64,000 nucleotides of DNA from Plantibacter sp. Leaf314 (GTDB taxonomy: Bacteria > Actinomycetota > Actinomycetes > Actinomycetales > Microbacteriaceae): positions 823,437 through 887,436 of the forward strand of contig NZ_LMOB01000001.1 in the NCBI RefSeq assembly GCF_001423185.1, in the 5' to 3' direction. A program made the translations under genes and the position numbers. Position 1 is the stretch's first letter. Every line of letters begins with the position of its first letter. The notes below the pieces were generated by a model. It did no database searches and was not told where the DNA came from. It was given only the letters and a program-made list of their open reading frames with translations. Below, in pieces: positions 43,836-51,227 of this stretch.

Positions 43836-44141
43836 TCAGTCGCGCAGGAGCCGCTCGTAGATCTCCTTGCACGACGGGCAGATCGGGAACTTCTCCGGGT
43901 CGCGTCCCGGCGTCCACTTCTTGCCGCACAACGCCTTCACCGGCTTCCCGCTGAGCGCCGACTCGAGGATCTTCTCCTTCTTCACGTAGTGCGAGAAGCG
44001 CTCATGATCGCCGGGTTCGATGTTCTCGCTCTCGATGAGCTCCTCGAGCTCGCGATCCATGATCGCGGTGCTCCCCCCGTCCGGTGTCCCGCCGGGGTCG
44101 ATCGTGCTCATCTGCTGCTTCGTGCTGTCATGCTGCGCCAT
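43836..44141 (-). CDS. DUF3039 protein with a putative zinc ribbon
   Basis: A 101-residue actinobacterial protein. The C-terminal 55 residues, GDHERFSHYVKKEKILESALSGKPVKALCGKKW and ICPSCKEIYERLL, form the DUF3039 core with Cys pairs CGKKW and CPSC that could bind zinc. The N-terminal part is polar and probably unstructured. This family often sits near pncB/clpS in actinomycetes, as here. Function unknown. The gene is convergent with pncB. Confidence 0.85.
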   Translation of the reverse strand: MAQHDSTKQQMSTIDPGGTPDGGSTAIMDRELEELIESENIEPGDHERFSHYVKKEKILESALSGKPVKALCGKKWTPGRDPEKFPICPSCKEIYERLLRD

Positions 44142-44211
44142 GGCTCCATGGTACCGCCGCAGAGGGCCCGGGGTTCCTGTGGTCCCGTCGGGGGCGGTCG
44201 GAGCCCTGGGA

Positions 44212-45783
44212 TCAGTGGGAGCTGGCGAAGCCGACGATCTCGGGGCTGCGGCGGTCGAAGACCCGACCGCCGGCGAAGATCCCGATGACCAGGACGAGCA
44301 GGCCGGTGCCGACGCCCACCGCGAGCGCGCCGAAGTTCCAGTTGGGCTCGCCCGTGAGGCCGAGGACCGCCAGCCAGGCGGCCGGGATCGTGAGGACCAC
44401 GGTGCCCAGCAGGCTCATGAACTGTGCGGACAGTCCGCTGCTGCCGGGGACCTGCGGCTGCTGGAACGGGCTGTCACCCGGCAGCGAGGTCGGGTACGGG
44501 AACCGAGCGGACACGAAACTCGCGATACCGGCGCCGCTCAGCAACAGACACGTGCTCACCCCGATCATCGACGGGAGCGCGTCCCAGTCGCCGTAGAACA
44601 GGATGCTGAGCGTCGATCCGACGGCGATGAGCGGAATGCCGATGAGCAGTACCGGGAAGAGACGGCCGATGCGGTCGGCTCGCCCGCGGACCCCCGAGGC
44701 CACATGCAACCAGACCGCGGTCGAGTCGAAGGCCAGGTCGTTGTGCAGGAGCCAGCCGAGGAACCAGCACACGACCGGGAGCGGCACGAGTGCGAGGACG
44801 TTCAACGGGATGCCTGCGACCAGCAGCGGGACGAAGAAGATGAACGGGGCGATTGGAATGATCACCAGCGAGACGAGGTATCGCGGATCGCGCAGCCAGT
44901 AGGTCATGCTGCGAGCGGCGATCACGCCCGCCGGACGCCCTGGCAGGAGGTCGAACCATCCCAGGCCGGTGCTCTCGCGACCGGTTCCGATGCGTTCCGG
45001 TGCGACGAGCAACCGTGCGACGAAAGCCTGCCAGGCGAACCAGAGGAGCGCGATCGTCGCTGCGGTCAGCAACAGTTTGACCACCGCGGGCACGACGTCG
45101 CCGATGGCCGCGTCGCCCGGGAACGACCACACGGCACCCAGGGGCGTCCAGCTCAGGATGTCGGCCACCCGGCCCAGCACGGCGAAACCGTCGCGCTGCC
45201 AGTCGACCGTGGTCAGGGCGATGATGGCCGGGCTCACGGCGATGATGAGCACGAGTCCGAGCACACCCATGACCTCTTTGGCGCGCCGCGTCGACAGCAG
45301 GCTCGCGGAGATCGACGTCGCGATCCGTGCCAGGAGTGCGCACAGCAGGACGCCGAGCACTGCCGACATGACGGCGAGGACCGCCGGGAGCGGCGACCTC
45401 GACCAGGTCACGACGGAGGATGCAGCGAGCACGGCGAGGACGATCGACGGAACGGAGACGAGTGCGGCGACGATCAGGCCCGCCGACAGGGTCCGGTTGG
45501 GGAGACCGTAGAGCGAGAACGCCCTCGGGTCGAGCTGGTCGTCCACCCCGAACACGAGCGGCAGCACGATGAAGCCCAGGACGATGACGGAGCCGACGAG
45601 CACGAGGAGGTTCCGGGTCACTTCCGGATCGGTCGTGCGGAGCGCGACGAGCCCGGTGCTCGCGAGCACCACGACCCAGACACCGAGCGCGATCGCCAGG
45701 ACGAGTCCGACCAGTCGCCAGGGACTGCGGCGGAACGCGTTCAGCGTCAGCTGCAGTTTCAGTCGGAGAAGCTGTGCAACCAT
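44212..45783 (-). CDS. ABC exporter permease (ABC-2-like)
   Basis: A 523-residue polytopic protein with about twelve hydrophobic segments, beginning VAQLLRLKLQLTLNAFRRSPWRLVG and with the conserved-looking ARSMTYWLRDPRYLVSLVIIPIAP in the middle. The pattern fits large actinobacterial ABC transporter permeases. ATG at 45783 lies inside the ATPase gene (25 nt overlap), so the two are translated as a pair. Substrate unknown. Confidence 0.8.
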   Translation of the reverse strand: MVAQLLRLKLQLTLNAFRRSPWRLVGLVLAIALGVWVVVLASTGLVALRTTDPEVTRNLLVLVGSVIVLGFIVLPLVFGVDDQLDPRAFSLYGLPNRTLSAGLIVAALVSVPSIVLAVLAASSVVTWSRSPLPAVLAVMSAVLGVLLCALLARIATSISASLLSTRRAKEVMGVLGLVLIIAVSPAIIALTTVDWQRDGFAVLGRVADILSWTPLGAVWSFPGDAAIGDVVPAVVKLLLTAATIALLWFAWQAFVARLLVAPERIGTGRESTGLGWFDLLPGRPAGVIAARSMTYWLRDPRYLVSLVIIPIAPFIFFVPLLVAGIPLNVLALVPLPVVCWFLGWLLHNDLAFDSTAVWLHVASGVRGRADRIGRLFPVLLIGIPLIAVGSTLSILFYGDWDALPSMIGVSTCLLLSGAGIASFVSARFPYPTSLPGDSPFQQPQVPGSSGLSAQFMSLLGTVVLTIPAAWLAVLGLTGEPNWNFGALAVGVGTGLLVLVIGIFAGGRVFDRRSPEIVGFASSH

Positions 45784-47597
45784 TCCATTCCCTCTGCCGA
45801 CTTGCGGCCCCCGGCGAGTTCGACGAAGCGCTCTTCGAGCGTTCCCGTCCCCCGCACCTCGTCCACGGACCCGGCGGCGAGCACCTTGCCCTGGACGATG
45901 ATGGCCACGTGATCGCACACACGCTGGATGAAGTCCATGCCGTGACTCGAGAGCACGACGGTTCCGCCGTTGGCGACGTAGCGCTGCAGGATCTCGATGA
46001 CGTTGGCGGCCGACACCGGGTCGACCGACTCGAACGGCTCGTCGAGGATGAGGAGACGGGGCGAGTGGATGAGCGCCGCCGCGAGCGCGATCTTCTTCGT
46101 CATGCCGGCGGAGTAGTCGGACACGAGACGACCGAGCGCGTCGTCGAGACCGAACGCCCGAGCCAGGTCCGTGGTCCGCGACTTCACCGTCGCAGGGTCG
46201 AGTCCGCGGAGGACGCCGGAGTAGTAGAGCAGCTGGTTGCCCGTGAGGCGGTCGAAGAGCCGCAGGCGGTCCGGGAGGACGCCGATCGCACGCTTCGCCT
46301 CGGCGGGGTCCTGCCAGACGTCGACGCCCTGGACCCGGATGGATCCGGCATCGGGGCGCAGCAGGCCGGTGACCATGGACAGCGTCGTCGTCTTCCCGGC
46401 GCCGTTCGGACCGACGATGCCGTAGAAGGAGCCGCGTCGGACCTCGAGGTCGACGCCGTCGACGGCGACCGTGTCGCCGAACTGCTTCACGAGCCCGGAG
46501 ATCGACAGCACGATGGGGTTGGCCTCGGGCGCCGCGGTGTCGGCGCCCTTGCCAGCGGCCGGCGACTCAGCGGGCGTCGACGGCGGCTTCGTCGTCGTGG
46601 GACGGGCGACCGGACGCTTCGGCGCGACCGGCGGGGCTGCCACCGACGGCTGCGCGGCCTGCACGTCCGAAGCCGGCTCGGTGCGCGCCGACTCGACGGT
46701 CGGGCGGGGATCCTCCGTCGTGGTCGTCGCGGCGGTCTCGGGAGCGGTGACCGGGTCGACCGTCGTCGCGGTCGTCGGTTCCGAAGCGGCCGTGGATCCG
46801 TCGACGCGGTCGGACTCGGTCGGCGTCACCGTGGTGTCGACGTCCGGGGTGGACCCGGGCTCGGCGGCTGGCGCGGACGTGTCTCCGACCACCGGGGCTC
46901 GGACCTCGTCGAGGACACCGGCACTCGCGGCCGCCGTCTGTTCGTTCGGCTTCGGCGTCGTGGTGCGAGCGGTGCCGGAGCGGGCCGGCGTCCGCTTCGC
47001 GGGCGTCCGGGTCGTCGTGGACTTCGCGGCGGTGGTCCGGCTCGTGCCGGTCTTCGCTGCCGGCGTCTTGGTGCCCGACGAAGCTCCGGTCGTGCGCGTC
47101 GTCGTCCTGGGAGCCCTCGGCGTCGATGCCGGAACCGCGGGGGTCGATCCGTCGTCCGGGGACGCTGGCGTCGCGATGCTCGGGTCCGTCTCGGGCGCAG
47201 CCTTGGCGGGCGTGCGCTTCGCCGCGGTGGTCCGGGCCGTCCCGGTCTTGGCCGCGGTGGTCCGCGCCGTGCCGGTCTTCGCCGCCGTGGTCCGCGAACC
47301 CGTCGAGCGGGTCGCCGTCGTCTTCTTCGCGCCCGTGGCGTCCGTCGGGTCCGCCCCGGTGGTGGTGCGTGCAGCACTCGGGCGCTTCGCCGGGGCCTTC
47401 GCCGTGCCGGAGGCGCGCGGCGTCGTCGTCCGGGGTGCGCGTTTCGCGGCAGACGGTGCCGCCGCGGACTGATCGTCCGGTGCACTCGGCTGCGCCACCC
47501 CTGGTGCGTCGGGAGCGGACGCCGCCGGCGGACTCGTCGACGGCCCGTCGGCAGGCGCGGGCTGCTCGGCGGGATCTGGCGGAGTCGTGGAAGTCAC
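45759..47597 (-). CDS. ABC exporter ATPase with a long Lys/Thr/Ala/Pro-rich N-terminal extension
   Basis: Residues from about 362 to 612 form a normal ABC-2 ATPase: Walker A GPNGAGKTTT, Q-loop LPDRLRLFDRLTG, signature YSAGMTKK, Walker B LLILDEPFESVDP, switch SSHGMDF. The first 360 residues are low complexity. Residues 50-215 are basic, with repeats RTTAAKTGTA and AKRTPAK that recall histone H1 tails; 230-330 are acidic and Thr/Glu/Asp-rich. GTG at 47597 has TAGGTT ending 6 nt upstream, so it is probably leaderless. The permease gene overlaps its end. Confidence 0.85.
   Translation of the reverse strand: MTSTTPPDPAEQPAPADGPSTSPPAASAPDAPGVAQPSAPDDQSAAAPSAAKRAPRTTTPRASGTAKAPAKRPSAARTTTGADPTDATGAKKTTATRSTGSRTTAAKTGTARTTAAKTGTARTTAAKRTPAKAAPETDPSIATPASPDDGSTPAVPASTPRAPRTTTRTTGASSGTKTPAAKTGTSRTTAAKSTTTRTPAKRTPARSGTARTTTPKPNEQTAAASAGVLDEVRAPVVGDTSAPAAEPGSTPDVDTTVTPTESDRVDGSTAASEPTTATTVDPVTAPETAATTTTEDPRPTVESARTEPASDVQAAQPSVAAPPVAPKRPVARPTTTKPPSTPAESPAAGKGADTAAPEANPIVLSISGLVKQFGDTVAVDGVDLEVRRGSFYGIVGPNGAGKTTTLSMVTGLLRPDAGSIRVQGVDVWQDPAEAKRAIGVLPDRLRLFDRLTGNQLLYYSGVLRGLDPATVKSRTTDLARAFGLDDALGRLVSDYSAGMTKKIALAAALIHSPRLLILDEPFESVDPVSAANVIEILQRYVANGGTVVLSSHGMDFIQRVCDHVAIIVQGKVLAAGSVDEVRGTGTLEERFVELAGGRKSAEGMEWLHSFSD
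47221..47295. repeat. 30-bp tandem repeat in the ABC ATPase gene
   Basis: Two full copies and half of a third (47221-47250, 47251-47280, 47281-47295) that encode RTTAAKTGTA units. Copies differ at a few positions. A further diverged copy lies near 47029-47060. Replication slippage could change the length of the tail. Confidence 0.75.
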
Positions 47598-47603
47598 CAA
47601 GCA

Positions 47604-47609
47604 AACCTA
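47604..47609 (-). promoter_or_regulatory. -10 box (TAGGTT) of the ABC exporter operon
   Basis: Minus-strand TAGGTT ends 6 nt before the GTG at 47597. Confidence 0.45.
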
Positions 47610-47727
47610 CCAACAGCAGCGCCCGCAGCGGACAGCGGAGTCACAGGATGAACAGTTGACACATCTCCCCCAAGCTGTGTAAACGCCGGGTGGTCGATCA
47701 CGAAACGACAACGGACCCTGTGAACCC

Positions 47728-47757
47728 ATGACAGACGGAGTTCACCGCGGCTAGCCT
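47728..47757 (+). promoter_or_regulatory. Candidate promoter of the glycopolymer cluster
   Basis: ATGACA (47728-47733) and TAGCCT (47752-47757) spaced by 18 nt. The message would have about 105 nt of leader before the nucleotidyltransferase GTG at 47869. The whole gap is less G+C-rich than its surroundings. Confidence 0.4.
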
Positions 47758-47767
47758 GTATTTTGGC

Positions 47768-47812
47768 ATGACGGAGTGTCTTTCAATGCACGTCTTGGTA
47801 AATCCTCGGTGA
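47768..47812 (+). CDS. Possible short upstream ORF in the leader
   Basis: Fourteen codons, MTECLSMHVLVNPR then TGA, starting 10 nt after the TAGCCT box. Nothing shows that it is translated; it is listed because it sits at the probable 5' end of the leader and is followed within 2 nt by a DnaA-box sequence. Confidence 0.2.
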   Translation: MTECLSMHVLVNPR

Positions 47813-47813
47813 A

Positions 47814-47822
47814 TTGTCCACA
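47814..47822. promoter_or_regulatory. DnaA-box sequence TTGTCCACA
   Basis: Exact match to the G+C-rich actinobacterial form of the DnaA box, in the intergenic leader. Isolated copy. Confidence 0.3.
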
Positions 47823-47868
47823 GCTTCGTGGCACCGCGTGATTCCATACCCACACTGAGGAGAACAAC

Positions 47869-48561
47869 GTGACCACCCAGGTAGTGATCCTTGCCGCCGG
47901 AATGGGCAGCCGTCTCGGCCGCTCGCTCCCGAAGCCCCTGACCGAGCTCAGCGACGGCCGCACCATCATGCAGCAGCAGTTCGACAACATCCACCACGCG
48001 TTCGGAGCGAGCGCGAAGGTGACGATCGTCGTCGGATACAAGCTCGAGCACATCATCGAGGCCTTCCCCGACGCGTCCTTCGTCTACAACGAGCAGTACG
48101 ACCAGACCAACACCTCGAAGAGCCTCATGCGTGCACTCGCCGCATCGCAGGCCGGTGGCGTCCTCTGGATGAACGGCGACGTCGTCTTCGACCCGGCGGT
48201 TCTCGACCGCGCCGCGGCGATGATCGCCAAGGACCGCTCCTTCGTCACCGTCAACACCTCGAAGGTGTCCGACGAGGAAGTGAAGTACACGACCAGCGCC
48301 GAGGGGTACATCAAGGAACTCTCCAAGACGGTCGTGGGCGGGCTCGGCGAGGCCGTCGGCATCAACTACATCTCCTCGCAGGACAAGGCGATGCTGCACC
48401 GCTACCTCGCGAAGGTCGGCGACCAGGACTACTTCGAGCGCGGCATCGAGCTCGCCATCGAACGCGAGGGCATGCTCGTCGAACCGGTCGACATCTCGGA
48501 CCTGTACGCGGTAGAGGTCGACTTCGCCGAGGACCTCGAGCGAGCGAACCTCTTCGTCTGA
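47869..48561 (+). CDS. NTP transferase, probable CTP:phospho-alcohol cytidylyltransferase
   Basis: A 230-residue GT-A-fold nucleotidyltransferase. VVILAAGMGSRLGRSLPKPLTEL is the nucleotide-binding start, VWMNGDVVF-type LWMNGDVVFDP the metal Asp motif, and YNEQYDQTNTSKSLMRAL resembles LicC (phosphocholine) and inositol-phosphate cytidylyltransferases more than glucose-1-phosphate enzymes. GAGGAG precedes the GTG start. It stands at the head of a cluster with teichoic-acid-type export, a CDP-alcohol transferase and a TagF-like protein, so it probably makes a CDP-alcohol. Substrate inferred. Confidence 0.75.
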   Translation: MTTQVVILAAGMGSRLGRSLPKPLTELSDGRTIMQQQFDNIHHAFGASAKVTIVVGYKLEHIIEAFPDASFVYNEQYDQTNTSKSLMRALAASQAGGVLWMNGDVVFDPAVLDRAAAMIAKDRSFVTVNTSKVSDEEVKYTTSAEGYIKELSKTVVGGLGEAVGINYISSQDKAMLHRYLAKVGDQDYFERGIELAIEREGMLVEPVDISDLYAVEVDFAEDLERANLFV

Positions 48562-48583
48562 GCATCCCGTCCGCTCCGCACCC

Positions 48584-48621
48584 GAACGCCGTCCCGACGC
48601 TGAGCGTCGAGGACGGCGTTC
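48584..48621 (+). terminator. Terminator after the nucleotidyltransferase gene
   Basis: GAACGCCGTCC (48584-48594) pairs with GGACGGCGTTC (48611-48621); inside, CGACGC/GCGTCG extends the stem around TGA, with one unpaired A. It ends 27 nt before the permease start. Confidence 0.75.
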
Positions 48622-48635
48622 CTGCGCGACCTCGA

Positions 48636-48641
48636 TAAGGT
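48636..48641 (+). promoter_or_regulatory. -10 box (TAAGGT) of the surface-polymer exporter genes
   Basis: TAAGGT ends 7 nt before the GTG at 48649; lies after a terminator, so the ABC pair has its own start. Confidence 0.45.
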
Positions 48642-48648
48642 TGGTCCC

Positions 48649-49446
48649 GTGAGTTCTTCAGCTGAGACGCGGCCAAGGATGTCGCGTTCGGCCAGATACC
48701 GCCACGCGCTCTGGATCTTGACCGTCCGGGATCTGCGCGTGCGCTACTCGACGAGTGCGCTCGGATACGTGTGGTCCATCCTCGACCCGCTCGTCATGAG
48801 CGGGATCTACTGGTTCGTCTTCACGCAGGTGTTCCGGCGCGATGTCGGCGAGGAGCCGTACATCGTCTTCCTCCTCGCGGCACTGTTGCCGTGGATGTGG
48901 TTCACCGGGTCGGTGTCGGACAGCACCCGTGCGTTCCTGCGCGAGGCGAAGCTGGTGCGGTCGACGACGATCCCCCGCACCATCTGGGTCAATCGCATCG
49001 TGCTGTCGAAGGGCATCGAGTTCCTCGCAGCACTCCCCGTCCTCGCGGCGTTTGCCGTCTTCAGCGGCGCGTCGGTGAACCTCGACATCCTGCTCTTCCC
49101 GCTCGCGATCGCCATCCAGGCCGTCCTCACCGTCGGGCTCTGCCTGATCGTCGCGCCCCTCGTCGTGTTCTTCCGCGACCTGGAACGCGCGGTCAAACTC
49201 GTGCTGCGCTTCATGTTCTACGCGACCCCGATCATCTACAGCACGACCGCCCTGCCGGACCGCATCGAGCCCTTCGCCGCGCTCAACCCCCTGAGCGGCA
49301 TCTTCGCCCTGTACCGATCCGCGTTCTTCCCGCAGGAACTCGACTGGTACCTCGTGGGCGTCTCGGCCGGGATGTCCGCCGTGATCCTGGCGCTCGGCCT
49401 GCTGATCTTCAAGCGGTGCGAGCGCTCCGTGCTGAAGGAGATCTGA
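48649..49446 (+). CDS. ABC-2 permease for surface polysaccharide/teichoic acid export (TagG/Wzm-like)
   Basis: A 265-residue permease with six helices. The amphipathic start LTVRDLRVRYSTSALGYVWSILDPLVM, WMWFTGSVSDSTRAFLREAKLVRSTTIPRTIWV and IIYSTTALPDRIEPFAALNPLSGIFALYR are typical of O-antigen/teichoic acid exporters. It forms the channel with the ATPase that follows (stop and start share 1 nt, TGATG). GTG start with leaderless-type promoter. Confidence 0.9.
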   Translation: MSSSAETRPRMSRSARYRHALWILTVRDLRVRYSTSALGYVWSILDPLVMSGIYWFVFTQVFRRDVGEEPYIVFLLAALLPWMWFTGSVSDSTRAFLREAKLVRSTTIPRTIWVNRIVLSKGIEFLAALPVLAAFAVFSGASVNLDILLFPLAIAIQAVLTVGLCLIVAPLVVFFRDLERAVKLVLRFMFYATPIIYSTTALPDRIEPFAALNPLSGIFALYRSAFFPQELDWYLVGVSAGMSAVILALGLLIFKRCERSVLKEI

Positions 49447-50204
49447 TGTCGACCGACAGCTCCCCCACGACCCGCGCCGCCATCTCGGTGACCGACGCCG
49501 GCATCCGCTTCCGTCGGAACCGCGGCGGTCGGCGCAGCTTCAAGGACCTCTTCGCGGGACGGGACCGCCGATCGCGCCCGGGCGAGTTCTGGCCGTTGCG
49601 GCACGTCTCGTTCGAAGTCGCGCCCGGGGAGGCGATCGGCGTGGTCGGCCGGAACGGACAGGGCAAGTCGACGCTCCTGAAGCTCGTCGCCGGCGTCGTC
49701 CTGCCCGACGAGGGAACCGTGGGCGTCCGCGAGGGGGTCGCGCCCCTGATCGAGATCACGGGCGGCTTCGTTAACGACCTCACCGTCCGCGACAACGTCT
49801 ACCTGACCTCGGGACTCCACGGCATGTCGCGTCGCGAGATCGACGAACGGTTCGACGACATCATCGCCTTCGCCGAGATCGCCGATTTCGTCGACACCCC
49901 GTACAAGCACCTCTCCAGCGGCATGAAGGTCCGCATCGCGTTCGCGGTCATCGCGCAGCTCGAGGAACCGATCATCCTCGTGGACGAGGTGCTGGCCGTC
50001 GGCGACCGGGCCTTCCGTGAGAAGTGCTACCGCCGGATCGAGGAGCTCCTCGAGGGCGGGCGGACGCTGTTCTTCGTCTCGCACAACGAGAAGGACCTCC
50101 GCCGGTTCTGCACGCGCGGCCTCTACCTCGACAAAGGTGCCCTCGTCCTCGACGCGTCGATCGACGACGTGCTCGACCGCTACAACGCCGACTACAACAG
50201 CTGA
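49446..50204 (+). CDS. ABC ATPase for surface polysaccharide/teichoic acid export (TagH/Wzt-like)
   Basis: A 252-residue ATPase. Walker A VVGRNGQGKSTLLKLVAG, IEITGGFVNDLTVRDNVYL, signature KHLSSGMKVRIAFAV, Walker B IILVDEVLAVGD and FVSHNEKDL are those of the Wzt/TagH group. There is no C-terminal carbohydrate-binding domain, so the exported chain is probably not O-antigen-type with terminal recognition. Coupled to the permease by 1-nt overlap. Confidence 0.9.
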   Translation: MSTDSSPTTRAAISVTDAGIRFRRNRGGRRSFKDLFAGRDRRSRPGEFWPLRHVSFEVAPGEAIGVVGRNGQGKSTLLKLVAGVVLPDEGTVGVREGVAPLIEITGGFVNDLTVRDNVYLTSGLHGMSRREIDERFDDIIAFAEIADFVDTPYKHLSSGMKVRIAFAVIAQLEEPIILVDEVLAVGDRAFREKCYRRIEELLEGGRTLFFVSHNEKDLRRFCTRGLYLDKGALVLDASIDDVLDRYNADYNS

Positions 50205-50278
50205 GCCGCCGCAGCAACCGTCGGCGGTCCTGAAGGACCACGACGTAGACTGGCCGCCCCGCCCACGAGGAGGCCGAC

Positions 50279-51175
50279 ATGACCGGACCGCAGCAGGGAC
50301 CGGTTCCCGGTCCCGCCCACTACCCGAACCCCGCAACGCAACAGCCGATGCTCCCCGAGCCCGGGTGGGTGCGGGCCCTCGACCGCGTCCTCTGGGTGCA
50401 GCGGCCGGTGGTCGTGGCCCACATCCGGTCGATCCGACGTATGTACCCCAACGCGACGGCCGATCAGCTGATCCGCGTTCTGGAGCGTCGATACCTCGCG
50501 ACGGTGACGACGACCGGCGCCGCCGTCGGTGCGACCGCCGTCGTGCCCGCCATCGGGACCGCGACGACCCTCGCGCTCTCCGGCGTCGAAACGGCCGGCT
50601 TCCTCGAGGCCACGGCGTTGTTCGCGCAGTCGGTCACGGAGGTCCACGGCATCGCCCTGGCCGATCCGGTCAGGTCCCGCGCGCTCGTCATGACGATGAT
50701 GCTCGGGAAGGCCGGCACCGACCTCCTCCGCAACTTCGGGTCCCAGGCGACCGGCAAGGGCATCCCCCGACAGGCGTTCTGGGGTCAGACGATCACCCAG
50801 GGGCTGCCCTCGATGATCGTGGGACCGGTCGCAGATCAGCTGCGGGTGCGGTTCGTCAAGCACTTCGCCGCGAGCGGCGGCGCCGGCGTCATCGGCAAGG
50901 CCCTGCCGTTCGGTGTGGGCGCGGCCGTCGGCGGTATAGGCAACCACCTCCTCGGACGGCAGGTGGTCCGTGCCGCGCGCCAGGCGTTCGGACCGGCGCC
51001 GTTCGTTGTTCCGCTGGACCTCGAACCGCGGATGCGCGCGGTCACCGGCACGTCCCGCCTCGGCAGGTTCCGCGACCAGGTGTTCCGCCGAACTGGGCAG
51101 CAGGCCATCGAGTCCGGCCCTGGCGCGCCGGGCCACCCCGCAGGCCCTGCCCAGGACCCGCCAGTCGGTCCGTGA
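50279..51175 (+). CDS. Unrecognised protein with hydrophobic core
   Basis: A 298-residue protein. Pro/Gly-rich N-terminus (1-40), then IRSIRRMYPNATADQLIRVLERRYLATVTTTGAAVGATAVVPAIGTATTLAL with a weak hydrophobic stretch, and a second Gly/Ala-rich one (ASGGAGVIGKALPFGVGAAVGGIGN). Resembles a hypothetical protein type known in Actinobacteria; EcsC-like relation is possible but not claimed. GGAGG precedes the ATG; a TAGACT box is 30 nt upstream. Function unknown. Confidence 0.65.
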   Translation: MTGPQQGPVPGPAHYPNPATQQPMLPEPGWVRALDRVLWVQRPVVVAHIRSIRRMYPNATADQLIRVLERRYLATVTTTGAAVGATAVVPAIGTATTLALSGVETAGFLEATALFAQSVTEVHGIALADPVRSRALVMTMMLGKAGTDLLRNFGSQATGKGIPRQAFWGQTITQGLPSMIVGPVADQLRVRFVKHFAASGGAGVIGKALPFGVGAAVGGIGNHLLGRQVVRAARQAFGPAPFVVPLDLEPRMRAVTGTSRLGRFRDQVFRRTGQQAIESGPGAPGHPAGPAQDPPVGP

Positions 51176-51215
51176 GTCGCTGCAGGCGATGCGGCATCTC
51201 TCCAGGTCCGTCGCG

Positions 51216-51221
51216 TAGCGT
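51216..51221 (+). promoter_or_regulatory. -10 box (TAGCGT) of the GT4 gene
   Basis: TAGCGT ends 6 nt before the GTG at 51228. Confidence 0.45.
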
Positions 51222-51227
51222 CGAGTC

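Noticed and set aside
34772..47822. A replication origin suggested by DnaA boxes
   Set aside because: Only two single boxes 13 kb apart; no dnaA, dnaN, rpmH or A+T-rich unwinding zone.
50279..51175. EcsC-family assignment
   Set aside because: Only a general hydrophobic pattern matched; no family signature could be pointed to.
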